Made by a program: the position numbers and the translations under genes
Assembly: GCF_026309355.1 (NCBI RefSeq)
Contig: NZ_JAPJZK010000001.1
Coordinates: 5,786,501 to 5,850,500, forward strand
Length of the DNA stretch: 64,000 nucleotides
Direction of reading: 5' to 3'
DNA from: Spartinivicinus marinus
Lineage (GTDB): Bacteria > Pseudomonadota > Gammaproteobacteria > Pseudomonadales > Zooshikellaceae
Notes under the pieces: generated by a model
Databases searched by the model: none
Seen by the model: only the letters and a program-made list of their open reading frames with translations
What the model was told of the DNA's origin: nothing
In this document: one piece after another, positions 48,701-57,232 of the stretch
How the letters are laid out: every line of letters starts with the position of its first letter
Numbering within the stretch: position 1 is the stretch's first letter

Positions 48701-50175
48701 CGGCCCTTTTTGCCGTTATATTCACCCTGTTGACTTGCGATAATTTTTGCTTCAAGTTTTGCTGTATCAACCGAAAATTCACGCCCTGGTATAGTGACTA
48801 ATTTTACTGGATTTGCTGTATTCGGCTCAACCGCAAGCTGATTCGCTGCATTAGCTGTTTGCTCACCATAAATAGCCAGCACTTGCTCAAATAACCATAA
48901 ATAAGCTTGTAATTGACTACGTTGTGCCAATTGGGTTGGATTAGAATGATCCAGTAATGGCTCTTTGCCCAATTTAAAAATACTGGGTAAATCATGTTGA
49001 ATTGAACGGTAATCCTGCCAAACCAGGCTATCCCCATAGGGAATCGGTAAATCGCTATAAACCGCTTTTTCTGGCTGGTGTTTAGCAACAACTGTTGCAT
49101 AATAATCCAGCACTTTTTGTTTATCTAGTTTGAGTAAATTGCCTCGCTTATAAAAAGTTAGCTCTTGCCGGTCAATTAATTCTGCTATGGGAATTAAATG
49201 GGTAGAGCGCCCTGAAGAAAGTAGAATACTCCAGGGTTCCCAGTCTTTTTCTGATGGATAATCATGTAACGTCACCATCAATTGACGAATTGTATTGACC
49301 CCACCTTGCTCCATCATTATTTTTATTAAATCTGATGTACGTACATCCTGCCGTCTTTCGGTAAGCAACAGTTGCTCAGCAAGCATAAAACCTTTATGTA
49401 GAATAGGACCCTGATGGGTTTGATCAGGTGCAAGCTGTTGAGCCTGTAACGTCGGTAATGATTGATGGTGGGGGGATGGCAATAAATACTGTTGTATTTG
49501 CCAATAACATTCAGCCAATACCTGTTCAGGCACAGCCGTTTCTGCCAAGTCAACCGCTGCCCGCAACCTCAGCGTTTCTACCGGTAAACTAATAATCTCA
49601 ACAAAGGCTTCAGCTAAATTACGATTAGCATTTAATACTGCTATCGCCTGTTTTTTTAAGGCAGCCACATCAACAGTGGTATCTTTTGGCTCTAAAATAA
49701 CACGATATAAACCATGTAAATTAATGGGCTTAGCACCCCGTTGCGACACCCAACTACGGCGCTGTAAATGAGGCAACCAAAACATGATGGGCTGCGTTTG
49801 ACCAATTGGCTCTAACCAAGCATTATTGACACCCTCAAGATCAAGCAACACCCGTCGTAAATCCAAACGAGAGATAGGCGATGAGGTTAAAATTTCATTA
49901 GCAGTAAAAAATTGTTTTTTGGGTTTGGTTTGTAAACTATCGAGTTTTTGGTTAACCGCCAATAAATCCTCAATAGGAAAAGACAATGTTAACCCTAACT
50001 CAGTAATAGCAAAACATAGCTGTTCTAACAGCATAATACCGGGATCACTCGTATTATGATCCGTCCAGGTATCGGGCGCTAACTTAGCAAGGGTTTTAAT
50101 ACCTTCATTATGTAACCATTGCAAATTACTGCTCGGCGGCAATGGTTCATCCTTAATTATTAGGGGTTCCTTCAT
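45730..50175 (-). CDS. Baseplate-like protein with repeated FCCH-like beta modules (1481 residues)
   Basis: The N-terminus (WLHNEGIKTLAKLAPDTWTD, then DPGIMLLEQLCFAITELG) matches a large protein found in eCIS and related tail-like clusters, whose opening motif reads WTDxNxxDPGxxxLExLCxAxTEL. From about residue 600 to 1390 at least eight modules of 80-110 residues repeat the start x-HGL-xx-GD-x-V-x-L and end with a G-x-Y-x-V...F-x-I strand, for example ACFSPAHGLKNNQLIQL, LRCFSKQHGLSEQDAIDV, LRCFVQGHGLNANDRIEL, FFASPGHGLTKGEWVAI and YTLCLADKHSLFKGDRVHL. These recall the FCCH-like domains of phage tail proteins. The C-terminus is helical. Likely a baseplate or fibre-hub component. Confidence 0.72.
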   Translation of the reverse strand: MKEPLIIKDEPLPPSSNLQWLHNEGIKTLAKLAPDTWTDHNTSDPGIMLLEQLCFAITELGLTLSFPIEDLLAVNQKLDSLQTKPKKQFFTANEILTSSPISRLDLRRVLLDLEGVNNAWLEPIGQTQPIMFWLPHLQRRSWVSQRGAKPINLHGLYRVILEPKDTTVDVAALKKQAIAVLNANRNLAEAFVEIISLPVETLRLRAAVDLAETAVPEQVLAECYWQIQQYLLPSPHHQSLPTLQAQQLAPDQTHQGPILHKGFMLAEQLLLTERRQDVRTSDLIKIMMEQGGVNTIRQLMVTLHDYPSEKDWEPWSILLSSGRSTHLIPIAELIDRQELTFYKRGNLLKLDKQKVLDYYATVVAKHQPEKAVYSDLPIPYGDSLVWQDYRSIQHDLPSIFKLGKEPLLDHSNPTQLAQRSQLQAYLWLFEQVLAIYGEQTANAANQLAVEPNTANPVKLVTIPGREFSVDTAKLEAKIIASQQGEYNGKKGRLLSHLLARLGEQFPDATSLQLTEEIYWEKQQNYLTACAHLVSKRCQAINLQQPNSSTNNGLGAVKRLSALLALDEQNGETLTVVEPILLRPAGFPIQSIEAQGQDLLCVSKKHQLNNHASVELVNAMGLQGKYPIKKVNDDSFIINDLSLGARWQPVSRQVIEQFSQTALGTTACFSPAHGLKNNQLIQLMIANEAFGRWRVNKIDEDNFTLARPFQPKFASLRGEWRRITEGAIINPINKVKLSDTVWGLRCFSKQHGLSEQDAIDVSLTLLVNDTPGDVIQQNKVVVVKVVDEHNFDIPLLTGLPITADDNIVNISQGHWQHSAKLPITKLEQVENAGPQQDQQALRCFVQGHGLNANDRIELFIGGQFLGVNQVIGSEASGNTAYIDIQREFTVRWQPIQQLTQIGYNKTKITLIEKAQHELAPNDWVELLTQDKPPYLSYGYFPITPIPEDKQSFYIPKLSAIKTTENNQQPTLWWRRVLPLKGFYPKQEVTANNTINNLTILFVPQRPSREMNQIEIFMASESVGFRAFAGDKFDNKTLQLNNQLNLAASWEIFRDNEVSSPNTPFEIKGFWQGEGFTVCLSDRIKTAVNPSGELVTPGDVIKVSQQGAPLGLYTVTPVSKDKLPDYVLSALDQQQELLSYFQLDRPVDFRMHWRDVNDLINKSSYFPRAGVHFFASPGHGLTKGEWVAISDRASNIISDVQQDTDNQGVYHVTEIELKTEGNSQYSDSFGVELITGRWGRYGNVSGFEGTKIDSNDNFQYTLCLADKHSLFKGDRVHLFDNTAITGDYEVIGLTAKGFIIDREYSGLRLTSPAAKWAEIKHLAKIRKNGSGGITCQARNHQLTVGEAIVIYDLGGKTQFMDGEYAFYTVMNAQTSQFNIDKSLYAIRSYQPDTADPFSMRVVWVFPAEKGRFQTSEFRQFVQQLIRQETPAHLAAQCLWLDQAGLTLFNAAYQQWLDGLTNTAISVTEVERRKAKLFEMVTYI

Positions 50176-50188
50176 TATTAAATACTCT

Positions 50189-50310
50189 ATACTCTTCTCG
50201 AATAACTTTTATGCTTTGTTGTTTTCATTCCTCACCCCAATCACTTATTTCAATAAGCTCATGGGGATTCGTCATTCGACGGCCGCGCCTAAAAGCCATT
50301 CGCTTTGAGT
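50189..50310. repeat. Interspersed repeat copy upstream of the 1481-residue gene (inverse orientation)
   Basis: Reads TATACTCTTCTCGAATAAC at one end and CATTCGCTTTGAGT at the other, with CACCCCAATCACTTAT, GCTCATGGGG and CGACGGCCGCGCC inside. These are the reverse complement of the core of the copy at 15821. It lies 13 bases before the start codon region. Confidence 0.65.
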
Positions 50311-50427
50311 TTCCAGTCTGTGAATTATTATATAAACAATAGAGAAGCTAAAAGTGATTTTTAAATTAAAAACAGCAGATAAAATCTTATATAAAGTTTA
50401 GTGGAGTTCCAGACTTGTAGTAAGAAG

Positions 50428-50522
50428 TAGTGGGGTATTCTGTAACTGTGACATGGATGTCACTTTAGCTCTTGATGGGGCATGGATGGCCCTTCAAGAG
50501 CGGTGGAAGACATACCCTACTA
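50428..50522. other. 95-base structured element: outer stem with two inner hairpins
   Basis: TAGTGGGGTAT (50428-50438) pairs with ATACCCTACTA (50512-50522), one mismatch in 11. Inside, GTGACAT/ATGTCAC (50448-50463) forms a perfect 7-bp hairpin, and GCTCTTGA/TCAAGAGC (50468-50501) forms an 8-bp stem with an inner GGGC/GCCC. The whole can fold as a three-way junction. It lies between the 1607- and 1481-residue genes, so it would be in the operon's message. Not recognised as a known RNA or att site. Confidence 0.55.
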
Positions 50523-50569
50523 TTTCATACATTTCGCATAAATAATTTCAAAGCTTGGGAAAATAGTAG

Positions 50570-53500
50570 TTAATATTCAGGTGCAATAACTTGGAAGTCT
50601 AACCCAACAATCATATGCCCAATACCCTGAAAATCTTCTGCTTGAAAAACAGCCGTCGTGATCGTATCAATAATATGATTAGGTGCTGATGAAATAACAC
50701 CATCTGGCACCCGCACGCGAACAATACCATCCGGTATATAGCCATAATTTAATTCATGATCACTCGCCCCCGGGTTTTGCAAATACACATCAACCACAGC
50801 CACATAGTCTACATATTCTAATCCCTCTAAATAATAAATTAATGCCGACCGATAAATGATGCCCCCCACTGTTGGCCGTTCTGCTAATTGATAACCCCAA
50901 GGGGATAAAAATTGTTGAATGGCACGATTTAATTGGCGCCGGTAATAACCTGCACTGCTCATGTCGTAAAATCGTACGGCTAAGCGGAATAACACTTGTT
51001 CAAACGTTGGGTTAACCACTTGTAACCGCGCAAAAGGTGAGGTTAACGGTTGTAAATACTGTTGAATGCTATTTAAAGTCACTTGACTCACTTGGGGTTC
51101 TAACGGCACATCAGGGGCAAGGTGGGTCACATCCGGCAACACCATTACCCGCACTTCCCCTTGATTATTTTCATCCAATTGGTTATTCGCCCGTTGCTCA
51201 TCATAACCAAGACACTTGGCGTATATAATATCGGGAAATTGCTGCAGCACCAGTTGCTCATAATCCCTCAACATCGCGGCCCGTTGCCGATGCCCTAGCC
51301 GCTCACTGACTCGGGTGGCAAAGGCTTCATCCACTTCGGGGGAGCGTCCCCCAAAAGATGGATAAGGCTGTTTTATTTCAGCAATACTCCCCAATGGCGA
51401 TACTAAATTGGTAATCGAGTCAGCTCCTAAAACCGGGTTAATACTCTCGGGTTTATCTACAGCAACCAACAAAGCCCCTTGAGCATAAATAGCCTCAAGC
51501 CAGCTGGCCGCATCGGCTCGATCAGTAACACTGATTTTTAACCAATATAAACCTTCATCCATTAATGGCCCTTCTGCACTGGCTGCTAACGGCAACCGCA
51601 GCCGAATCAGCCCCGGCTGGGTTAACCCTTGGGTGGCATCCCCCAAAAACTCCTCTGCTGATAATGCTTGCCACCCTTGCAAGGTTCGACAGGCTATTCG
51701 CAAAGTGGGCGCGCCCAAACCAAACCGGCCTGTGCCATTCACCGTTTGCAACCATAAATTCAGCGTTTGCCCAGGTTTAGTGCCGCTAAGGCCCAAATAT
51801 AAACTGCCTTCATCCACTAGTTTGGGTAATAAATAACTGCCTAATAGGCGAGCTTCTTGATTTAAAGTATGCACAATATCCAAACTACCAAAGGGGTATA
51901 AATGCACTAACTGATGGACATCGTTGGCATAATGATCAGCATACGGGTCAATCACGGCAGAGGCCGTATAGCCTACTGAAAACCGACTCAACTTAGGCGT
52001 ATAAGGAGGGTATACCACCGTGGTAGTACCTTGCTGGCTATTCTTAGCCGCCACCATACTGGTGAGTGAAGGATAATAATGATGAAAAAAGTCAGGTCCC
52101 TGTAATTGCAACCGAAAATAGCGACGAAAATCTAACGGGTCCACTAACTCACTGGATTCCCCATCTAATAAGTGATAATAACCAGTGCGATTAAACCCTT
52201 GCAAATACGCCACCTGTTTTACACCTTGGCGATCTGCTTTAAACAAAGGCTTGGGGCTATCTATTGCTAACCAACTATTATTGCTGTATTGGCTTAACTG
52301 CACCGTAAAACTGTCTTCATCTACTTTAGTGGGCAGGCCTAATAAACCCGCTTCTGTATAAGTCTGGTAATGCTGCTCAAAGCTTGCTGGCAGCCCTGCC
52401 CAATGGAAAGTAAGCGATAAGCTATCCAGTTTTTTCTGCGACAACTCATTACAACCAAAATAACAATTGGCCCCTACCACTGGCGTAAAACCAAATGGCT
52501 CAAAAGGGCTGGCTGGGTCCATTAATGCGATATCAGTTTTTACCCGTAAATGCTGAATATCCGCCACGGTTACTTTTAAGCTGGCTTTATGCAGTCGAAC
52601 CTGGCGGAAGAACTCATAAGGGATATCCACCTGTGGCCCAGCCATATTCGATGCCACCTCATTTTTTAGACGAACTTCAAGCACGGGTAACCCTTTTGCC
52701 AGCCCCGCCATTTTAAAGTCAGGGCCAGGTGCCATCACCGCCTGGGCTGACTTAGGTAACACCAAGGTGAACCGTAGCCCAGGGTAAGCCGCTTTTTTTT
52801 CTACCTCCAAAGGTACTGGCTCACCAAAAGCTAAGGGGGCTGGCAGACGATGGGTTAAGGTTTTGGTGCGGGCCGTTGCAAACCGTTGCTCGGCGATATT
52901 TGAATTACTGTTGCCTGAATTATTGCCTGCACCATTATTAGAAGGGTCGTGCTCATCATTCGGCACTAGCCGATTAATTAGCAGCACCAAGCCATCGTTA
53001 AACTGCAATAGACGGTCTTCATCAGCCGCTGTAAATGCCTCGGTTTTACTGTCATCTGGAGCAAATTCAGCGCCGGAGATTGAGTAATTCCCTGCCAATG
53101 ACTGGCTCTGCTGCCAAGTTAGCCCTGGGTATTGTTGAAACCAAAATCTTTCTTCTAATAAAGGCGCATCACCTATAGTCACAACCTGCGCTTTACCATT
53201 AACCACCGATTCAATCACCAGCAATTGGCCACCATCCCAAACAATAAACTCCCCTACATCACTGTCTTCAAAACGCTGGTCGGCCCCTTGGCTAAACACC
53301 ACTTCTTGTTTGGCCACATCCAATGTAGCCCGAGTTAAATCGTTACTGGCTACATCCACCAGCCGTAGTGAAGCGGGTGGTTGGGCATTGTTATCAATCC
53401 GCAGCCGCCCGCTATACCACTGGTTATCTAGCCGCCCCTGAAAACTTAATTTCACGGCCTGCTGGCGTTGGGTTACCCCTTTTGCTGCAGTGGATTGGGT

Positions 53501-55393
53501 TGAGGCTACATCCGCTGTGGCCATCACTTGCCAAATACCCCAATAGTGCTGGTGGCCAGTGTCCAATATCAATACATCGTATTTTTTAACTCTGGCACCT
53601 AGCAAAGTAACTAGCAGCCATAGGCGATCACTGCCATAGCGTTTGATCAGTTCATCCCCTAGTTGGTCTACCTCAACCCGGGCATTAGCATTACCCCCCC
53701 TAGCGACTAACCCTTGCCACTCATCTGACCCACTTAAGCGAATATCAAAAGGCAACTGATTGCGCTGGTTTAGCTGCTGTAAATCCTCTAATGGGAAGCC
53801 CTTACTTTTACAGGCTAAGGTCAGCTCGATGGTTCGCACCCCAGACTCTAACTGCAGCAAAGGTGAGCTAATAGCAACCCCAGGGGCATAAAAAGCGCTG
53901 GGATCAGTAATCGCAGTCAGGCTAGGGTGATCTTGACTCAACCCAACACTGGCAAATGCCGATAATTGCCCGCCGCCTTCTGGGGTTTCAATGCGTTGTG
54001 GGTGCAAACAGCGGGTATCCGTAAACCCGGCCGGTGTATAGGCTTGTTGGCTACTGGTTTGTGCCGCTTGCTCTAACTTGGCATACACCGACTGCCATTG
54101 ATCTGGGGTAGCAGTACCAAAGTCATCCGCCTGTTTCACTACCATAATGGCAATAAAATCATCCACGCCCATGCCCAGGGCTTGTTCCACATAACGGCTG
54201 GCCAACAGATACTGATCGTGAGTTGCCGGTAATTGCAGTAAATCTAAATACAACGAATCGAAACTATCGCGATTACCAGGCAATGCAGGCAGTGGATCAC
54301 CTGGGTTAGGCTGACCTAAAGCCCGACGAAACATGGCCATTAGCCCGCCCGATTCCCGCTCCCGATGGTAGCCCACCATGGTTTGTTGCTGTTGTTTGTT
54401 TAGCCAAACCTGCTCTAGCAGCGCACAACCAGCAGCCCACTCTTCCTCACTGGGTAAATCCTGCTGGGCCCGTTGCCGGCGGAGTAATTCCATGCAGGCA
54501 AAAAAATCAGCTACCTGGCTAAAATACAACTGATCGTGAATATAATGGGTTGCTTCACTGGAAATAGGCTTACCATCACGGGTAGGGGCATACTGCTCAT
54601 GTAATTCCAGTAAAAAATCCACCGACACACTTTCATCCCAAAACTTCCCTGTCGGGTATGGGGGGAACTCATCCCCTTGGTAATACTGCCCTAAAACCCA
54701 GTGTAATACTTTAACAAATCCCTGCTGATAATGGCGGCGCATTTCATTTAACGTAAAATACTTGTCGTATCGCCGCAGGGTGCGCACGGCCATTAATTTG
54801 CCTTGGTTAACATTGGTATTATCGATTAATTGATAATGCAGCGGCGAACCATCGGTTTTTTGCCCGGCCAAAAATAAAGTGCCTTTCGTTAAGGCCTGTT
54901 CTTGATAACCGTCATTTAACCCCAATGCCACATGCACTTTATCAGCCACCCCTGGTTGCTTGCTCAACTGCAACACCTGTCGATAATAAAAATCAAAATG
55001 CCGTTGAGTAATGGCGGCTAAATCTTGTTTTGGCTGTTTTAATAAATGTAAAAACGTTAATAATAAAACTAACGCAGGGTTTTGAAAACTTGCCATCGCT
55101 TCCTGTGTATTATGATCAACATCAGCGCCACTTAAGAATGCTTCAGGGTCATTAAAATAATTTAATAACTTTTCGGCAGGCAGGCTAAATAATTTTTCCC
55201 AATGACCTGTTTGGTTATTTTGTTGATTTATAAATGGCAATTGGCTGGCAAATGCATTTAAAAAACCCAACCAATCCTTCATAGACCGCTCTTCAATAGC
55301 GACCGTCGTTGGGTTTAACGCTGTTTTTATACGATCAGTTTGGCGCAAGCCACTGCGTTCAATGGCTACCTTAAAAGGGGATTGATTGGGCAT
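50570..55393 (-). CDS. Baseplate J-like protein of a contractile-injection/phage-tail-like system (1607 residues)
   Basis: The first and largest gene of the operon. The N-terminus (LNPTTVAIEERSMKDWLGF, QLPFINQQNNQTGHWEKLF) matches the opening of eCIS baseplate proteins of the Afp11/gpJ type. The C-terminal 300 residues (VSERLGHRQRAAMLRDYEQL, FPDIIYAKCLGYDE, PFARLQVVNPTFEQVLFRLA, LSPWGYQLAERPTVGG) match the baseplate J/gp47 C-terminal domain. The middle is long and beta rich with no known motif. It would form the wedge that links tail tube, sheath and fibres. Upstream the operon ends at a broken RAYT transposase gene; no sheath or tube genes are seen. The ATG at 55393 has only a weak ribosome site. 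Confidence 0.8.
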   Translation of the reverse strand: MPNQSPFKVAIERSGLRQTDRIKTALNPTTVAIEERSMKDWLGFLNAFASQLPFINQQNNQTGHWEKLFSLPAEKLLNYFNDPEAFLSGADVDHNTQEAMASFQNPALVLLLTFLHLLKQPKQDLAAITQRHFDFYYRQVLQLSKQPGVADKVHVALGLNDGYQEQALTKGTLFLAGQKTDGSPLHYQLIDNTNVNQGKLMAVRTLRRYDKYFTLNEMRRHYQQGFVKVLHWVLGQYYQGDEFPPYPTGKFWDESVSVDFLLELHEQYAPTRDGKPISSEATHYIHDQLYFSQVADFFACMELLRRQRAQQDLPSEEEWAAGCALLEQVWLNKQQQQTMVGYHRERESGGLMAMFRRALGQPNPGDPLPALPGNRDSFDSLYLDLLQLPATHDQYLLASRYVEQALGMGVDDFIAIMVVKQADDFGTATPDQWQSVYAKLEQAAQTSSQQAYTPAGFTDTRCLHPQRIETPEGGGQLSAFASVGLSQDHPSLTAITDPSAFYAPGVAISSPLLQLESGVRTIELTLACKSKGFPLEDLQQLNQRNQLPFDIRLSGSDEWQGLVARGGNANARVEVDQLGDELIKRYGSDRLWLLVTLLGARVKKYDVLILDTGHQHYWGIWQVMATADVASTQSTAAKGVTQRQQAVKLSFQGRLDNQWYSGRLRIDNNAQPPASLRLVDVASNDLTRATLDVAKQEVVFSQGADQRFEDSDVGEFIVWDGGQLLVIESVVNGKAQVVTIGDAPLLEERFWFQQYPGLTWQQSQSLAGNYSISGAEFAPDDSKTEAFTAADEDRLLQFNDGLVLLINRLVPNDEHDPSNNGAGNNSGNSNSNIAEQRFATARTKTLTHRLPAPLAFGEPVPLEVEKKAAYPGLRFTLVLPKSAQAVMAPGPDFKMAGLAKGLPVLEVRLKNEVASNMAGPQVDIPYEFFRQVRLHKASLKVTVADIQHLRVKTDIALMDPASPFEPFGFTPVVGANCYFGCNELSQKKLDSLSLTFHWAGLPASFEQHYQTYTEAGLLGLPTKVDEDSFTVQLSQYSNNSWLAIDSPKPLFKADRQGVKQVAYLQGFNRTGYYHLLDGESSELVDPLDFRRYFRLQLQGPDFFHHYYPSLTSMVAAKNSQQGTTTVVYPPYTPKLSRFSVGYTASAVIDPYADHYANDVHQLVHLYPFGSLDIVHTLNQEARLLGSYLLPKLVDEGSLYLGLSGTKPGQTLNLWLQTVNGTGRFGLGAPTLRIACRTLQGWQALSAEEFLGDATQGLTQPGLIRLRLPLAASAEGPLMDEGLYWLKISVTDRADAASWLEAIYAQGALLVAVDKPESINPVLGADSITNLVSPLGSIAEIKQPYPSFGGRSPEVDEAFATRVSERLGHRQRAAMLRDYEQLVLQQFPDIIYAKCLGYDEQRANNQLDENNQGEVRVMVLPDVTHLAPDVPLEPQVSQVTLNSIQQYLQPLTSPFARLQVVNPTFEQVLFRLAVRFYDMSSAGYYRRQLNRAIQQFLSPWGYQLAERPTVGGIIYRSALIYYLEGLEYVDYVAVVDVYLQNPGASDHELNYGYIPDGIVRVRVPDGVISSAPNHIIDTITTAVFQAEDFQGIGHMIVGLDFQVIAPEY

Positions 55394-55636
55394 AGGGAGG
55401 CCTACGAGTTTCCGTCTCTGTTTTTTTGGTTAAATCAAGGGAGTTGTGACAAGCGAATAATGAATTGGTAAAGAGTCAGACTAAATGTAGTTTATAATTT
55501 AAGGTTTGGATTATTTTGTTACGCTATGAAAAGGCAATCTATTTGGCTAAGGTTATGGTTTATTAGTGCCTATTAGTCAGCAAGCACTATGCCTAATTAG
55601 GCACGAACACTGGTAATTAACGGTTTGTGCATAGGA
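55394..55636. other. Leader of the tail-like operon
   Basis: About 240 bases without a gene, AT-rich, containing the probable promoter of the minus-strand operon. ATTATAAACT near 55485 (minus strand) is a possible -10 region, but no -35 was assigned with confidence. Confidence 0.4.
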
Positions 55637-56183
55637 TTATAGAACGGGTTGTGTGTAAAACCGCTTACTGGTGCCAATACCCCGTCCCCAGGTGTTCCCT
55701 TGTTGTTGACACCAGTGGCGTATTCGATCAATAGCGCCCGCACAACGAGCAAAGCGGCGACCAAAGTGTTGAACAGTGGGGAGCCATTCATCAGGGTTAA
55801 TACTAAGTCGCTCTAAAATAGGCAATAGATGATTGGGAATATGGCCACCTTTATCCTGTCGTATGGCGCGGCCAGTGTAGTCAACCAGGGTAAAGTAATC
55901 TACCTCATTAAAAGGTATCCCCCGCGCGGTTGAGCAACAGTCAGGCTTTTCATTCCCCGTAAATGGTAACAAACTTGGAATTTTATATTCAGACTCTGCT
56001 ATAGTTGTTTTACTTGTTGATTGCTGCCCTTTTTTTGTTGTTGATGGAGTAGCACTCTGTTTCAAATTATTTTTATTCGAATTATTTTGTTTTGTTGCAT
56101 TCACCTCAGCACGTTGTTCAAGGCGGGTTTGTATGGATGTATAGTCAGACTGTTCAGGGGTTATTTACAGGGAAGTAATGTAT

Positions 56184-56211
56184 ACTAGTTTTTCAGGACG
56201 CAAAAACTAGT
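56184..56211. repeat. Perfect hairpin ACTAGTTTTT...AAAAACTAGT inside the RAYT pseudogene
   Basis: Ten-base arms around an eight-base loop. It interrupts the transposase reading frame between NPIRAK and PEQSDY and brings stop codons, so it was inserted after the gene arrived. Confidence 0.75.
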
Positions 56212-56332
56212 GAGTTGCTAATTTAGCACGGATGGGATTTAAATCCACATAGGCCATACAGGTTAAAATAGCCGCCTCATCTAATAATGCCTGACTTTTA
56301 AAGCGCCCCTCCCACTAATTCATCGGGAATAA

Positions 56333-56372
56333 ATTAGAACAGCTTTAGCTGGCCCCATAGGGGTAAACACCA
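56333..56372. repeat. Copy of the GAACAGCTTTAGCTGGCCC short repeat
   Basis: AATTAGAACAGCTTTAGCTG and then GCCCCATAGGGGTAAACACC. The core recurs at 60252-60290 inside a reverse transcriptase relic and, diverged, at 36661-36708. It is part of the insert that breaks the RAYT gene. Confidence 0.65.
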
Positions 56373-56893
56373 ATGATGGTGTTTATAAAAGCGACCTTTA
56401 CAAATGTCATCTTTATTGGCTAAGCGGGCGATATGTTCGTTTAAGCAACGCACTTGTGCCCTAGGGGTATAAACCAGCTAATATTCATTAATCGCTCACG
56501 CCATTCAGCTACAATCTCCTTAACAACTTTTAGTTCCGCCTCGTGCAAAGGTTTTGTCTTGGTGGATAACCAGCGACTAACTAACAAATTACCTTTAAAT
56601 AAACTACACCAACGCTTCGCCACCGTTTTATCCGACCACTGCAGTGCACTATCAGCATCGACTCGCACCACCACATGAAAATGATTGCTCATCACTGCAT
56701 AAGCACAAACATCAATTGCGAATACCTCCGATAATACTGCTATCCGGTCAACTATCCATGACTTCCTATGCTCATAACTGAGGCCCGTCACCCGATCCTC
56801 CCCACACAAGAACGCACGCCGGACACACCGCATAACACAGTGGTAGTAAGGGGTGTCAGCTAGGCTGACTTTTTCTTGTCGGGCTTTGGTCAT

Positions 56894-57232
56894 GGATTGT
56901 TGCGGTCTTTGTTAATAGATGGTGGGTCGTTTACCCCCTTCCGGCTTTTATGTCAAATTTTGGGTGTGCTACATAATGGTGCTGCGCTCTTTGTATCCTT
57001 TTTATCTTGAGGAGTAGTTACTTCTTGTTAGTTATGTTTTTCACGTTCTGGTCATCTACCCTGATATCCAGTTGGCTTTTAAGCTATGCTTTACAAATTT
57101 ATTACACCGCTCTCTGCAGGCGCGAGTGCTTATTGAGGTCAATCCCCGGTAGTCGTGCCTATCCTTTAGGAGTTTTATTGCATGTCGGGATTTATTCAAT
57201 GTATGTCGTTCTTTTATCCATAATGGAGTACT
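56894..57232. other. Intergenic region between RAYT pseudogene and the amidoligase-like gene
   Basis: About 340 bases. A hydrophobic plus-strand frame at 57007-57255 (TTG start, no ribosome site) overlaps the end of the next gene and is not supported. Nothing else was recognised. Confidence 0.5.

Larger units (their letters stand above)
55637..56893 (-). pseudogene. REP-associated tyrosine transposase (RAYT, IS200-like Y1), disrupted
   Basis: The N-terminal part (56893 to about 56460) has SLADTPYYHCVMRCVRRAFLC, SYEHRKSWIVDRI and the HUH site SNHFHVVVRVD, standard for RAYT proteins. After NISWF an insertion of about 17 bases with a CCCTAGGG core shifts the frame. Then come CLNEHIARLANKDD, a palindromic insert near 56313-56400, the continuation [23 protein letters not shown], a second hairpin insert with stop codons at 56184-56211, and finally PEQSDYTSIQTRLEQRAE through GIPFNEVDYFTLVDYTGR, FGRRFARCAGAIDR and RHWCQQQGN. 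So one gene is broken at three or more points. A C-terminal stretch (56104 to 55637) remains open. Confidence 0.85.
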
